From: Thiomicrorhabdus sp. ZW0627
GTDB lineage: Bacteria > Pseudomonadota > Gammaproteobacteria > Thiomicrospirales > Thiomicrospiraceae
NCBI RefSeq assembly: GCF_029767005.1
Contig: NZ_JARUQR010000002.1
Coordinates: 3,667-67,666, forward strand
DNA: 64,000 nucleotides
Reading direction: 5' to 3'
In this document: one piece after another, positions 16,645 to 24,933 of the stretch
Layout: the number at the start of each line of letters is the position of its first letter
How positions within the stretch are numbered: position 1 is the first letter of the stretch
The notes under the pieces: generated by a model
Database searches by the model: none
What the model was told of the DNA's origin: nothing
What the model saw: only the letters and a program-made list of their open reading frames with translations
Program-made: the position numbers and the translations under genes

Positions 16645-18168
16645 TTGTCCGAGACAACTTATTCCAGCCGCCTTTCACTTCCTTCATTGTGGGCAGGCCT
16701 GCCTGTTTCCGAAAAAGTACTTTTCGGGTTGTTCGTTCTACTCAAAACCGCGTTGTTGTTCGCAACCCCGCTAACCGGTGACGAAGCTTATTTCATCGTT
16801 TGGGGACAGGATATCTCTCTCGGATATTACGACCATCCTCCTGCCGTCGGCTGGGTTAATTATGTACTGAGTCTGGTGGCGGACAATCTCTATTGGTATC
16901 GTGCTTTTGCGTTTTTCTCTGCCGCTCTGATTGCCTATCTGATCTTCAAGCTTCTGACTTTGAAAAACGAACACGATTCCAAACCGGCGTTCTATGTGGC
17001 GATGGCGTTTTTTGTCTCTCCGGTTTCCTTGATGTTCGTCATCAACGCCAACGATACGGTTCTGGTGTTTTTTGGTCTTATTGGTGTGTTTTGGTTTGCC
17101 AAGGCGATGCGGGAGCAGTCCTGGGCGTTTGCGGTCTTGGCCGGCGTCTTTCTGGGGATGGCGTTTTTATCCAAATATTTTGCCGTCTTTATGCTCACAG
17201 GCCTGTTGATTTTCAGCGTCTTGAACATCAGAACCTATGGTTGGAAATTGCCGTTGCTGGCCGCGCTGATTGTCTTGTTGTTTGTGGGTGAAAACATCTA
17301 CTTCAACCTGACGCACTGCTGGAACAACATTCTGTTCAACTTCTTCTCGCGTACCCGTGACAGCGAAATCGATTTGAACAACGTCCTGATGTATCTGGGC
17401 ATGCTGGTGTTGATGTTGTCTCCGTTGGGCGTCTACTACTGGGTGCGCTATGCCAAGTGGAATGCCGGGTTCTCCCAGAAACTGGCTGTGTATGCAGGGC
17501 TGCCTTTGTTATTGGTTTTGGTCTTGGTGAGCTTTTCCAACGTGATTGGTTTGCACTGGCCGTTGTTGTCGATTCCGATCATCTATCTGCTATACGTGAC
17601 CTTGCCGGATGCCAAGCTCAAAGGCTTATACCTATTCAATGCCGTCAGTTCTCTGGTGATTGCCGTCGTTCTGCTGGGGGCGTTGCCGTTTCTGACTCAA
17701 CTCTTGCCGGACGCGCATAAATCGCAAGCGGCGATCTATACGCAGACCGATAAGGTGTGCGCATTGCTGCCGCGGGAAAAAATGATGTTCACCTTGGATT
17801 ACAGCAGTCAGTCGACTCTGTCTTATTATTGCGCGAATGATGATATTCATGTGTTCATGAGCACGTCGAAATATGGGCGCGAAGACGACAAGAAAGTGAA
17901 CTACAAGAGTTTGGACGGACAGGATTTGACGATTTTTGTCAGCAAGCGGAAAGACCTAGAGAAGGTGGCGAGTTTCTTCAAGGATGCGAAGATTGAGGAG
18001 CTTAAGCCGGTGGAAGGAATTGTCTACTATCTGGTAACCGGGATCGGCTTTGACTATGCCACGTATCGGGAGCGGATTTTAAAGCCGGTATACGAACAGT
18101 ACTATGTCGCGCCTGAGTGGCTGCCGAAAGCGGAGTGCGGCTTCAAACGGATGTACGGTTTCCAGTAG
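16645..18168 (+). CDS. Second ArnT-like GT-C glycosyltransferase
   Basis: This integral membrane glycosyltransferase has 507 residues. The start is TTG at 16645, preceded by AAAGGA with suitable spacing. The GT39/83 loop motif is intact: TGDEAYFIVWGQ near residue 42 and GYYDHPPAVGW near 58. About eleven hydrophobic helices follow, then a soluble C-terminal region of ~130 residues. It lies 41 bases downstream of the DUF212 gene and probably uses the same prenyl-phosphate sugar. It is clearly a different subfamily from the enzyme at 11208-12698, so the locus has two distinct transfer activities or acceptors. Confidence 0.83.
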   Translation: MSETTYSSRLSLPSLWAGLPVSEKVLFGLFVLLKTALLFATPLTGDEAYFIVWGQDISLGYYDHPPAVGWVNYVLSLVADNLYWYRAFAFFSAALIAYLIFKLLTLKNEHDSKPAFYVAMAFFVSPVSLMFVINANDTVLVFFGLIGVFWFAKAMREQSWAFAVLAGVFLGMAFLSKYFAVFMLTGLLIFSVLNIRTYGWKLPLLAALIVLLFVGENIYFNLTHCWNNILFNFFSRTRDSEIDLNNVLMYLGMLVLMLSPLGVYYWVRYAKWNAGFSQKLAVYAGLPLLLVLVLVSFSNVIGLHWPLLSIPIIYLLYVTLPDAKLKGLYLFNAVSSLVIAVVLLGALPFLTQLLPDAHKSQAAIYTQTDKVCALLPREKMMFTLDYSSQSTLSYYCANDDIHVFMSTSKYGREDDKKVNYKSLDGQDLTIFVSKRKDLEKVASFFKDAKIEELKPVEGIVYYLVTGIGFDYATYRERILKPVYEQYYVAPEWLPKAECGFKRMYGFQ

Positions 18169-18182
18169 ATTTTGAAACCGAA

Positions 18183-18190
18183 CAGGCCTG
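18183..18190. repeat. CAGGCCTG palindrome between convergent genes
   Basis: The copy lies in the 33-base gap between the stops at 18168 and 18202, in the context gaacaggcctgtcg. No extended stem is visible. Confidence 0.8.
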
Positions 18191-18201
18191 TCGATTTTGT
18201 A

Positions 18202-19137
18202 TTAGAGCGGGGTTTTGTGCGGTTGTCCGGCAATTTCCCGAACCAGTTTGGGTACCAGATAGCCGGGAAGGCTCTCCATTAATGTTTTCTTGAGTGTTTG
18301 TGCGGTCGCATCGTCCACTTCAAAGTGCGCGGCACCTTGAACACGATCCAGTTGGTGCAGGTAGTAGGGCAGAATGCCTTGCGAAAACAGTTTATGGCTG
18401 AGTTCGGCCAAGGTCTCGCTGCAATCGTTGACCCCTTTCAGTAGCACGCTTTGATTCAATAGGTGAAATCCTGCCAGGCGATACACACTCATCAGCTCGG
18501 CGGTTTTGTCGCTCAATTCATTCGGGTGGTTGCAATGCACCACCATCACTTTTTGCAAACGGCTGTTTTCAGCCCATTCCAGCAATTTTCCGCGCGGCGC
18601 TTTACTCGGTGCTACGATCGGGGTGCGGGTGTGGATGCGTAAGGTACGCACATGTGCAATCCGTTCGATCTTTTCAATCAGCGTCACCATCGCGTTTTCC
18701 GCCAGACTGAAAGGGTCGCCGCCGCTGAGAATGACTTCGTGGATTGTGTTGTCGTCGGCAATTTGTTGCAGGGCGGTCTCCCAATGCCGTTGGTTGATCT
18801 GTTCTCCGTAGGGGAAGTGGCGTCGAAAACAGTAGCGGCAGTGGATGTCGCATTTCGGGCTTGCCATCAGCAGTAAGCGACCGTGATATTTATGAATCAG
18901 GCTCGGGGTCGGGTTGGCGTTCAGATCGCCGACCGGATCGAGTTTGAAGTCGGGGTGAGGGCGCAACTCTTCTTTGATTGGCAGAATTTGTTTGAGCAGT
19001 GGGTCGTCAGGATTGCCAGGCTCGATGCGTTCGATAAAGTCGGTATGCGCCTTGAAACGAAAACCGGTTTCTCGCTCGAGCGATTCGTCGAGGTTTAGTT
19101 CGAGTTGTTTGTGAAGCTGTGCGAGTGGCTGCATCAT
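18202..19137 (-). CDS. epmB: EF-P (R)-beta-lysine-forming lysine 2,3-aminomutase EpmB
   Basis: This radical-SAM, PLP-dependent aminomutase converts (S)-alpha-lysine to (R)-beta-lysine for EF-P modification. The iron-sulfur motif is CDIHCRYCFRRHFPYGE near residue 95, followed by SGGDPFSL near 142. The PLP-lysine region near the C-terminus reads GYLVPKLVREIAGQPHKTP. At 311 residues it is about 30 shorter at the N-terminus than E. coli EpmB; no upstream start codon was found in frame, so this seems real. It is divergent from efp, its target. Confidence 0.93.
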   Translation of the reverse strand: MMQPLAQLHKQLELNLDESLERETGFRFKAHTDFIERIEPGNPDDPLLKQILPIKEELRPHPDFKLDPVGDLNANPTPSLIHKYHGRLLLMASPKCDIHCRYCFRRHFPYGEQINQRHWETALQQIADDNTIHEVILSGGDPFSLAENAMVTLIEKIERIAHVRTLRIHTRTPIVAPSKAPRGKLLEWAENSRLQKVMVVHCNHPNELSDKTAELMSVYRLAGFHLLNQSVLLKGVNDCSETLAELSHKLFSQGILPYYLHQLDRVQGAAHFEVDDATAQTLKKTLMESLPGYLVPKLVREIAGQPHKTPL

Positions 19138-19272
19138 GAAAAACGGCGTCTGTCTGCTGGATGGATGATTGTATGTTTGCCCGCAGTTGTATTTTCACCG
19201 CCTGGCTTTTAAGTTAAAATATAATGATTTTATTTTTGAATACTATTTTAAGGCAACAGCTTAGGTAAAGAT
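19138..19272. promoter_or_regulatory. Divergent promoter region of epmB and efp
   Basis: These 135 bases separate two divergent starts. They are AT-rich near efp and contain TATAAT at 19220-19225, a good -10 candidate for efp. I could not find a convincing -35 at 16-18 bases. Confidence 0.4.
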
Positions 19273-19839
19273 ATGGCAACTTACAGTACTAATGAATTTA
19301 AAGGCGGTTTGAAGTTCTTGATGGACGGCCAGCCTTGTTCGATTATTGAGAATACGATTGTTCAGCCGGGTAAAGGTCAGGCGTTCAACCGTGTTAGATA
19401 CCGTAACCTGGTCACAGGGCGTGTATTGGAGAAGACGTTCAAGTCCGGTGAAAAAGTGGATGCGGCGGACGTTGTAGACACTGACCTGCAATATCTTTAC
19501 AACGACGGTGAATACTGGCATTTCATGGACCCTGAAAGCTTTGAACAGTATCAGGCGGAAGAAGCGGCGGTTGCGGATATTACCAAGTGGTTGACGGAAC
19601 AGGATATGTGTACGGTGACTTTGTTCAACGGCCAGCCGATTTCGGTTACGCCGCCTAAGCAAGTGACGTTGGAAGTGGTTGAAACCGATCCTGGTCTGAA
19701 AGGCGATACCGCTGGAACAGGTGGTAAGCCGGCAACTTTGAACACCGGTGCGGTGGTTCAGGTACCGTTGTTCGTCCAGATCGGTGAGAAAGTGATCGTG
19801 AACACCGAAAAGGGTGAGTACGTTTCACGTGCCAAATAA
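19273..19839 (+). CDS. efp: Translation elongation factor P
   Basis: EF-P relieves ribosome stalling at polyproline. The protein has 188 residues and three beta-barrel domains. Domain I carries the loop VQPGKGQAF with Lys34, the residue beta-lysylated by EpmA/EpmB. The C-terminal signature [25 protein letters not shown] is intact. Its 3' end overlaps the epmA reading frame, and epmB is divergent upstream, so the modification enzymes and their substrate are clustered. Confidence 0.98.
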   Translation: MATYSTNEFKGGLKFLMDGQPCSIIENTIVQPGKGQAFNRVRYRNLVTGRVLEKTFKSGEKVDAADVVDTDLQYLYNDGEYWHFMDPESFEQYQAEEAAVADITKWLTEQDMCTVTLFNGQPISVTPPKQVTLEVVETDPGLKGDTAGTGGKPATLNTGAVVQVPLFVQIGEKVIVNTEKGEYVSRAK

Positions 19840-20839
19840 GCCAAGTTTTTCCGAAAACATTTCGTGTGGTGGGCAAGGCTCACTACCGGAAAGGCTGAAA
19901 AAACGCTCGCAGTTGTTGCAAACTCTGCGGGCGTTTTTTTATGCCCGCGCGGTTATCGAGGTGGATACCCCGATGCTCTCCCAGGCCGGCGTACCGGATG
20001 TGCATTTGCATTCGTTGTTCACCGATGTCCGTGTGCCCGGTGAAACTGATCGCCAGCGTTACTATTTGCACACTTCTCCCGAATACCCTATGAAACGGCT
20101 TCTGTGCGAAGGGAGCGGCGATATCTTCTATTTAGGCAAGGTATTCCGAGACGGTGATTTGAGCCCTAGGCATCAGGTGGAGTTCACCATGTTGGAGTGG
20201 TACCGGATCGGATTTTCGATGTTCGATTTGATGGATGAAGTCGTTGAATTGATCCAAGCTGTATTGCCCGAAGAATGGTCGGTCGAGCGTTTATCGTATA
20301 AGCAGGCCTTTCAACGTTATGCGGGCATCGATGATATTGGAAGTGCGACGGCGCAGGAATGTATGGATTGCCTGAACAAGCATGGTGTGCCTGAAATCGT
20401 TGGCGTGGATGAGGACGATAAAGCACTTTGGGAGCAATTGGTGCTGACCGAAGTGATTGAAGCTCAGCTCGGCCAGGGGGCGATTTCGGTTCTTTACCAT
20501 TATCCCGCCAGAGATGCGGCGTTGGCTCAGATCAGTGAAGAGGATCCGACGGTGGCGGAGCGTTTCGAGGTGTTCGTGAACGGCATGGAGTTGGCCAACG
20601 GTTACCATGAATTGGCTGATGCCGAGCTATATCGCCAACGTTTCGAAGCTTCCCTTGCACAACGAAAGGGTATGGCGCTGCCATCGATTCCTCTTGATGA
20701 AAGACTGCTGCAAACGCTGGAAGATCTTCCGTTGCCGGATTGCAGCGGTGTGGCTTTAGGGGTGGATCGTCTGTTCGCATTACAGCAAGGCTATGAAGAT
20801 ATCCGTCAAGGCATTGCATTCGGTTTGAAGGACGCCTGA
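19814..20839 (+). CDS. epmA: EF-P lysine ligase EpmA (GenX/PoxA)
   Basis: This truncated class II lysyl-tRNA synthetase homologue ligates beta-lysine to EF-P Lys34. It lacks the anticodon-binding domain and has the catalytic core only: motif 1 region [17 protein letters not shown], motif 2 [21 protein letters not shown] near residue 118, and motif 3 [15 protein letters not shown] near the C-terminus. GTG starts at 19814 or 19829 are both possible; either overlaps the end of efp, implying translational coupling. 341 residues is slightly longer than the E. coli protein at the N-terminus. Confidence 0.95.
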   Translation: MSTFHVPNKPSFSENISCGGQGSLPERLKKRSQLLQTLRAFFYARAVIEVDTPMLSQAGVPDVHLHSLFTDVRVPGETDRQRYYLHTSPEYPMKRLLCEGSGDIFYLGKVFRDGDLSPRHQVEFTMLEWYRIGFSMFDLMDEVVELIQAVLPEEWSVERLSYKQAFQRYAGIDDIGSATAQECMDCLNKHGVPEIVGVDEDDKALWEQLVLTEVIEAQLGQGAISVLYHYPARDAALAQISEEDPTVAERFEVFVNGMELANGYHELADAELYRQRFEASLAQRKGMALPSIPLDERLLQTLEDLPLPDCSGVALGVDRLFALQQGYEDIRQGIAFGLKDA

Positions 20840-20853
20840 TTCTTTTATTTTCT

Positions 20854-21465
20854 TTAGGCCAGTAGATCCTGAATCGCTTTTTCGGCGTTGTCGAGGCTCT
20901 GTTGGCGTTTCTCTTCGCCTAGGCTCATTCCAAATGCTTCGATCGTTGTTACCGCATCGATGCCGTTGTATTTCAGCATGGTTTTCAGGTAAGGGGTGAC
21001 GAAGTTCTCGGCATCATTCGGTGGTGTATAGTCTCCGCCGGACGCCATGATGACGACGGTCTGGGGGACGTCCAGCAAGCCTTCATGGCCGTGTTCGCCG
21101 TAACGGAAGGTTTCCCCTTTTCTCGTAATCAGGTCGATGTAGGTCTTGAGGTAAGAAGGAACGCTAAAGTTATACATCGGCGTGCTAATCAACAAAGTGT
21201 CCGCATTTTTAAGTTCTTCTACGAAATGGGTGGACAACTCTAAAGTCTGCTCCTGTTTCAGGGTGCGCTCTTCCTTGGCCGTATACATGGCGTTGATGAA
21301 GTCTTCGTTGATGTGTTCGAGTTCCAGTTCAACCAGGTCATGCTGAATGACCTGACCGCCCGGGTGCTTTTCCAGCCATTGTTGTTGGAAAAAATCGGCC
21401 AGTTGTTTTGAATGTGAGCTGGTGTGCGGCCGAGCGCTGGCATCAATGCGAACTAGATTGGTCAT
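20854..21465 (-). CDS. azoR: FMN-dependent NADH-azoreductase / NADH:quinone reductase
   Basis: This is a flavodoxin-fold homodimeric reductase of 203 residues that reduces quinones and azo compounds with NADH. Diagnostic stretches are the N-terminal phosphate loop (SARPHTSSHSKQLADFF), PMYNFSVPSYLKTYID near residue 96, the FMN-side loop RKGETFRYGEHG and MASGGDY near 141. It is convergent with epmA (14-base gap). It is divergent from sspA with a 297-base gap between. Confidence 0.92.
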   Translation of the reverse strand: MTNLVRIDASARPHTSSHSKQLADFFQQQWLEKHPGGQVIQHDLVELELEHINEDFINAMYTAKEERTLKQEQTLELSTHFVEELKNADTLLISTPMYNFSVPSYLKTYIDLITRKGETFRYGEHGHEGLLDVPQTVVIMASGGDYTPPNDAENFVTPYLKTMLKYNGIDAVTTIEAFGMSLGEEKRQQSLDNAEKAIQDLLA

Positions 21466-21640
21466 TCTGTTTACCTTTAAACAATAAGAGTGATTGAAGT
21501 GGATTCCAGTTTACGTAAATCGGTCGACGTAAAAAACCGGCCGTTCGGCAAAACATTGTTCTCGTTCCGGCATTAATTCCTTAGTGTATAGGTGCATTTT
21601 AGCGTTTTAATCGCTTCTTTAAAGCCTAACTTAATCTCAG

Positions 21641-21648
21641 CAGGCCTG
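21641..21648. repeat. CAGGCCTG palindrome upstream of sspA
   Basis: The copy sits in the azoR-sspA divergent gap, about 120 bases before the sspA start, in the context cagcaggcctgttggg. Confidence 0.8.
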
Positions 21649-21688
21649 TTGGGATTTGAAGACCGTTTTCAGGGCACCGTCAGGGGGG

Positions 21689-21717
21689 TTGACAAGGGGT
21701 GTATACTATTCAAATAC
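21689..21717 (+). promoter_or_regulatory. Candidate sigma-70 promoter for sspA-sspB
   Basis: A perfect TTGACA at 21689-21694 is followed by a 17-base spacer and a weak -10 (AAATAC, 21712-21717, or AATACT one base further). A TATACT at 21702-21707 is closer to consensus but only 7 bases from the -35. The sspA start is 45 bases downstream, with AGGAGA as its ribosome site. Confidence 0.4.
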
Positions 21718-21762
21718 TTAAAAAAATATCAATCCGTTGTTTTTTAGCTTAGGAGAGCTTAG

Positions 21763-22401
21763 ATGTCCGATATTCCAATTACTAAACGTTCTGTTATGGT
21801 GCTGTTTTCCGATCCAAAAAGCCCAAGTTCTCACCGTGTGCGTTTAGTGGCAAAAGAAAAAGACATTCCTTTGGAAGTGGTTTCTGTTGAAGAAGGAAAT
21901 TTGCCGGAAGATTTGTTGGAATTAAATCCATATGGGACTTTGCCGACTTTGGTGGATCGCGATTTGGTTTTGTACGATCCTCAAGTCATCATCGAATATT
22001 TGGATGAACGTTTCCCGCATCCACCATTGATGTCGGTTGATCCGATCTCTAAAGCGCGCGCCCGTCAGATGTTGCGTCAGATCGAAAAAGAGTGGTACCC
22101 ATTGGTTGAGACCGTTAGCAACGGTACGGACGCTGACGAGGTGAAGAAGGCCCGTCGTGATTTGCTTGAGCGTTTGATTCAGTTGATTCCTGTGTTCGAG
22201 CATAAGCCGTTTTTCATGAGTGAAGAATACTCATTGGTTGATGTGAGCATGGCAGTTCTATTATGGCGTCTGCCTTCGTTGGGCATCGATTTGCCGAAAT
22301 CTGCGAAACCGATCTTGGATTATGCGAAGAAGGTTTTGGAAAGAGAGATGTTTACCGAAAGCTTGTCGGACGACGAACTTGATATGCGAGATGTGATCTG
22401 A
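21763..22401 (+). CDS. sspA: Stringent starvation protein A
   Basis: This RNA-polymerase-associated protein has a glutathione-S-transferase fold and affects transcription in starvation and acid stress. The N-terminal thioredoxin-like domain has VMVLFSDPKSPSSHRVRLV, then LNPYGTLPTLVDRDL near residue 57; the helical GST_C domain follows. 212 residues is standard. A strong AGGAGA ribosome site precedes the ATG. The stop overlaps the sspB start (TGATG), the conserved operon arrangement. Confidence 0.97.
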   Translation: MSDIPITKRSVMVLFSDPKSPSSHRVRLVAKEKDIPLEVVSVEEGNLPEDLLELNPYGTLPTLVDRDLVLYDPQVIIEYLDERFPHPPLMSVDPISKARARQMLRQIEKEWYPLVETVSNGTDADEVKKARRDLLERLIQLIPVFEHKPFFMSEEYSLVDVSMAVLLWRLPSLGIDLPKSAKPILDYAKKVLEREMFTESLSDDELDMRDVI

Positions 22402-22853
22402 TGATTTCAAATCGTCCTTATATCATCCGTGCGATGTATGAATGGATGGTGGATAACGAGTGGACACCGCACGTTCAGGTGGATGCGAATTATCCGGGAA
22501 TCACAGTCCCTCAGCAGTTCGCTCAGGAGGGGGTGATTGTATTGAACATCGCACCTTCCGCAGTGGTCGGGTTGGAGTTGAAGAACGACTGGTTCCAGTT
22601 CATGGCCCGTTTTCAAGGCGTCGAACAGCGTGTCGGTTTCCCGCCTGAGGCGGTTCTGGCGATTTTCGCACGTGAAAATGGTCAAGGCATGCCGTTCCCG
22701 GCAGAGCCTTATCCTGAAGAGGAAATCGGGAGTTCGAGTAAGCCAGGTTTGACGGCTGTAAAAGGCAGTGAAAAGCCGGCTAAAACGGATGGTTCCAAAT
22801 CCGATAAACCAAAATCCGATAAGAAAAAGCCGACTCTATCCGTCGTCAAATAA
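22401..22853 (+). CDS. sspB: ClpXP protease specificity-enhancing factor SspB
   Basis: This adaptor delivers ssrA-tagged proteins to ClpXP. The folded substrate-binding domain covers residues 1-110 (RPYIIRAMYEWMVDNEWTPHV, GITVPQQF, VVLNIAPSAV-type strands). It is followed by a flexible Lys/Ser/Asp-rich linker and the C-terminal ClpX-binding tail LSVVK, close to the classical LRVVK. Its 150 residues and its overlap with sspA agree with the family. It is convergent with mvaD, with 11 bases between stops. Confidence 0.96.
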   Translation: MISNRPYIIRAMYEWMVDNEWTPHVQVDANYPGITVPQQFAQEGVIVLNIAPSAVVGLELKNDWFQFMARFQGVEQRVGFPPEAVLAIFARENGQGMPFPAEPYPEEEIGSSSKPGLTAVKGSEKPAKTDGSKSDKPKSDKKKPTLSVVK

Positions 22854-22864
22854 TGGCTGTGTGA

Positions 22865-23944
22865 TCACTGTTTGAAAGGTTGAATCACACTCATTTCCGG
22901 AAAAGCCTGCAAGATTGCAGGCTTTTCTGTTTCTAGGAACAGCAATTTAAGATTCGGCCCTGCATCCATTGTGAAATAGACTTCGACTCCTTGCTCGCGA
23001 AGTTGCCAGATCTTGTGCATGGCTGCGACCGATTCCGGTTGCCAATAGACGATCGGCGGCCAGGTCGCAATCATCGTAGCGTGCATGCTTAAGGCGTTGT
23101 GCTCCGCGGTTTGTCCCAACAGGCTGAAGTTTCTCTTTTCGATGGCTTTCTGAATGGTCTGCATGTCTTTCGCAGCCTTTTCCGGCCAGGCCTGATAGAG
23201 TTCGCAGGTATCGACGGTCTGTTGCATTCCTACGCTTGAACCAACTGGTTTTTCACTGACATCCACTTTCAACAATCCAATGCACAGCTCCGGCCATTCT
23301 GCCTCGATGGCTTCGGCGTAACTGTCCATGCCGTCCGTTCGGTCCCCTTTATGCCAGACCGCAAAGCCGGGGTAGAGTGAACGGCTGGCACTGCCGCTTC
23401 CGAGGCGTGCCAATAAAGAAAGTTTTTCCATCGGTAGTTGCCATTGGAACAGGTCGTTTAGGGCAAGCACCAGTGCGGCGTATCCTGATGCCGATGAAGC
23501 TAGGCCGGCTGCAGTTGGTACGCTGTTGACGGTGTCGACTTGGAAGGCTGTGTTTTCAGTCGCTCTGAAATAGTCCAGAAAACGGCTTAAACGCTGCGAA
23601 AAAGGGTGATGAGGTTCGAGAAGTTTGTCGTTAAGGGCAATCTGATCCTCTTTGCCTTCGGTCAATGTCAGTTCGGTTTGGGTTCCCAACCCCGGGAGGC
23701 TGATCGAGACACTGCCGTTGATCGGCAGATTTAACGATTTTTCACGTTTTCCCCAATACTTGCTGAGCGCGATATTGACCGGCGCTTCTCCAAAGCCTTC
23801 TGTTTTCGGATTGGCCAGTGCTGAATGTTCGGCGGTGTGCCCAATAACCTGGTTTACAAAATCCTGTGGACTGAGGCTTGCGGTGGTTTCAAATGACATG
23901 GTTTCAGTTTTTCCGTCTAAATCGTTTTTTGGGAATCGGTTCAT
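22865..23944 (-). CDS. mvaD: Diphosphomevalonate decarboxylase
   Basis: This GHMP-family enzyme converts mevalonate-5-diphosphate to isopentenyl diphosphate with ATP. Family signatures are present: NIALSKYWGKREKSLNLP near residue 58, TAAGLASSASGYAAL (phosphate loop) near 142, GSGSASRSLYPGF near 182 and YFTMDAGPNLKLLF near the C-terminus. The ATG at 23944 overlaps the upstream kinase stop as ATGA; an internal ATG (MSFETT) 45 bases in would give a length nearer the norm. It is the last gene of the mevalonate block. Confidence 0.96.
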   Translation of the reverse strand: MNRFPKNDLDGKTETMSFETTASLSPQDFVNQVIGHTAEHSALANPKTEGFGEAPVNIALSKYWGKREKSLNLPINGSVSISLPGLGTQTELTLTEGKEDQIALNDKLLEPHHPFSQRLSRFLDYFRATENTAFQVDTVNSVPTAAGLASSASGYAALVLALNDLFQWQLPMEKLSLLARLGSGSASRSLYPGFAVWHKGDRTDGMDSYAEAIEAEWPELCIGLLKVDVSEKPVGSSVGMQQTVDTCELYQAWPEKAAKDMQTIQKAIEKRNFSLLGQTAEHNALSMHATMIATWPPIVYWQPESVAAMHKIWQLREQGVEVYFTMDAGPNLKLLFLETEKPAILQAFPEMSVIQPFKQ

Positions 23945-24933
23945 TTCAATGTTTCGGTACTCGCGCCAAAAGGCGTGAGCTGTACGTGAATTCTCTGGTA
24001 GGCCTCAAGTTCAACCTCAGCCGTAGCTGGGCAGTGTTGCAGGTCGCCGAACCCCAGTACACAGTCGCCTAGCCCAGAGCCGGAGATTTTTGCGGCATGA
24101 ATCCCGCCGCAGCTTTCCATGGCGTATATGAGTTTTGATAGGGTTGAATCACTGACGCCAAGTGCTTCCATCAATCCCTGATAGACACTACAGAGACGGT
24201 AGAATTCATCATACTCCCGTTCCGACAGGGCGATGCAGGCCTGGTGGGTTGTATTGCCCATCAGTTGGTAGAGTTCCAGCATGAGTGGTTCCTGTGTTTC
24301 CCAGTTTTCGGCGACTTGTTTCAGGACTTCGGCCGTAGGCGTTTTGTATCCGCTGTAGATTAAGGTTGGGGATAGGGCATCGACCACTAACGAATTCAAA
24401 GGGAAAATCTTCGCTTGGTGCTCGGGAGTTTGCGGTTGAAAATAGATAACGCCACCTGTGAGGCTGGCTGCCAGATCGGTTGCCGAACCGCGTCCCTGAA
24501 TCGCCAGGATGATTTTACGGCCGATTTGAAACAGTTCCGACGTATCAAGGTTCTGTTCGGTAATTTGATTCAATCCATGTAGGCTGGCGGCCAGAACCGC
24601 GGCGGAACTGCCCAATCCGACGGTGGATGAAAAATCGCTGTTAATCACGATCTGCAAACCGTGTTGTAGAGATGGTGCAAACGCTTTGAGCGCGTGGATG
24701 ACAAAGCGCAGCTTCGGGTGTTCGAACGCTTCAAGCGGTGCGATCTTGAGTTCTTCCAAGGTGAGTTCATAGTCGGAAAGTTCTGACTCAATGCAGATCA
24801 GGCCGTCATCTGTCGATTGCCACTCGATTTCAATGAACTGATCAACGGCACAGGCCAGTGCCGGATGGCCGTAGACTACACTGTGTTCGCCCATCAACAT
24901 CAAATTGGCGGGTGCTCGGCTAATCCAGTTCAC
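23941..24933 (-). CDS. GHMP kinase, probable phosphomevalonate kinase
   Basis: The open frame extends upstream to 25095, but the true start is almost certainly GTG at 24933, with AAGGAG six bases upstream; the translated part beyond it lies within the preceding kinase in another frame. The resulting 330 residues begin VNWISRAPANLMLMGEHSVVYG. The ATP loop is VGLGSSAAVLAASL. The SATDLAASLTGGVIYF stretch and the C-terminal KISGSGLGDCVLGF resemble MvaK2-type phosphomevalonate kinases (compare GAGGGDCG) more than mevalonate kinases. It would phosphorylate mevalonate-5-phosphate. The order mvk-pmk-mvaD supports this, but a swap of kinase roles cannot be excluded by eye. Confidence 0.82.
   Translation of the reverse strand: MNWISRAPANLMLMGEHSVVYGHPALACAVDQFIEIEWQSTDDGLICIESELSDYELTLEELKIAPLEAFEHPKLRFVIHALKAFAPSLQHGLQIVINSDFSSTVGLGSSAAVLAASLHGLNQITEQNLDTSELFQIGRKIILAIQGRGSATDLAASLTGGVIYFQPQTPEHQAKIFPLNSLVVDALSPTLIYSGYKTPTAEVLKQVAENWETQEPLMLELYQLMGNTTHQACIALSEREYDEFYRLCSVYQGLMEALGVSDSTLSKLIYAMESCGGIHAAKISGSGLGDCVLGFGDLQHCPATAEVELEAYQRIHVQLTPFGASTETLK

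Noticed and set aside
21702-21707. TATACT as -10 box of the sspA promoter
   Set aside because: It is only 7 bases from the TTGACA, too close for a sigma-70 promoter.
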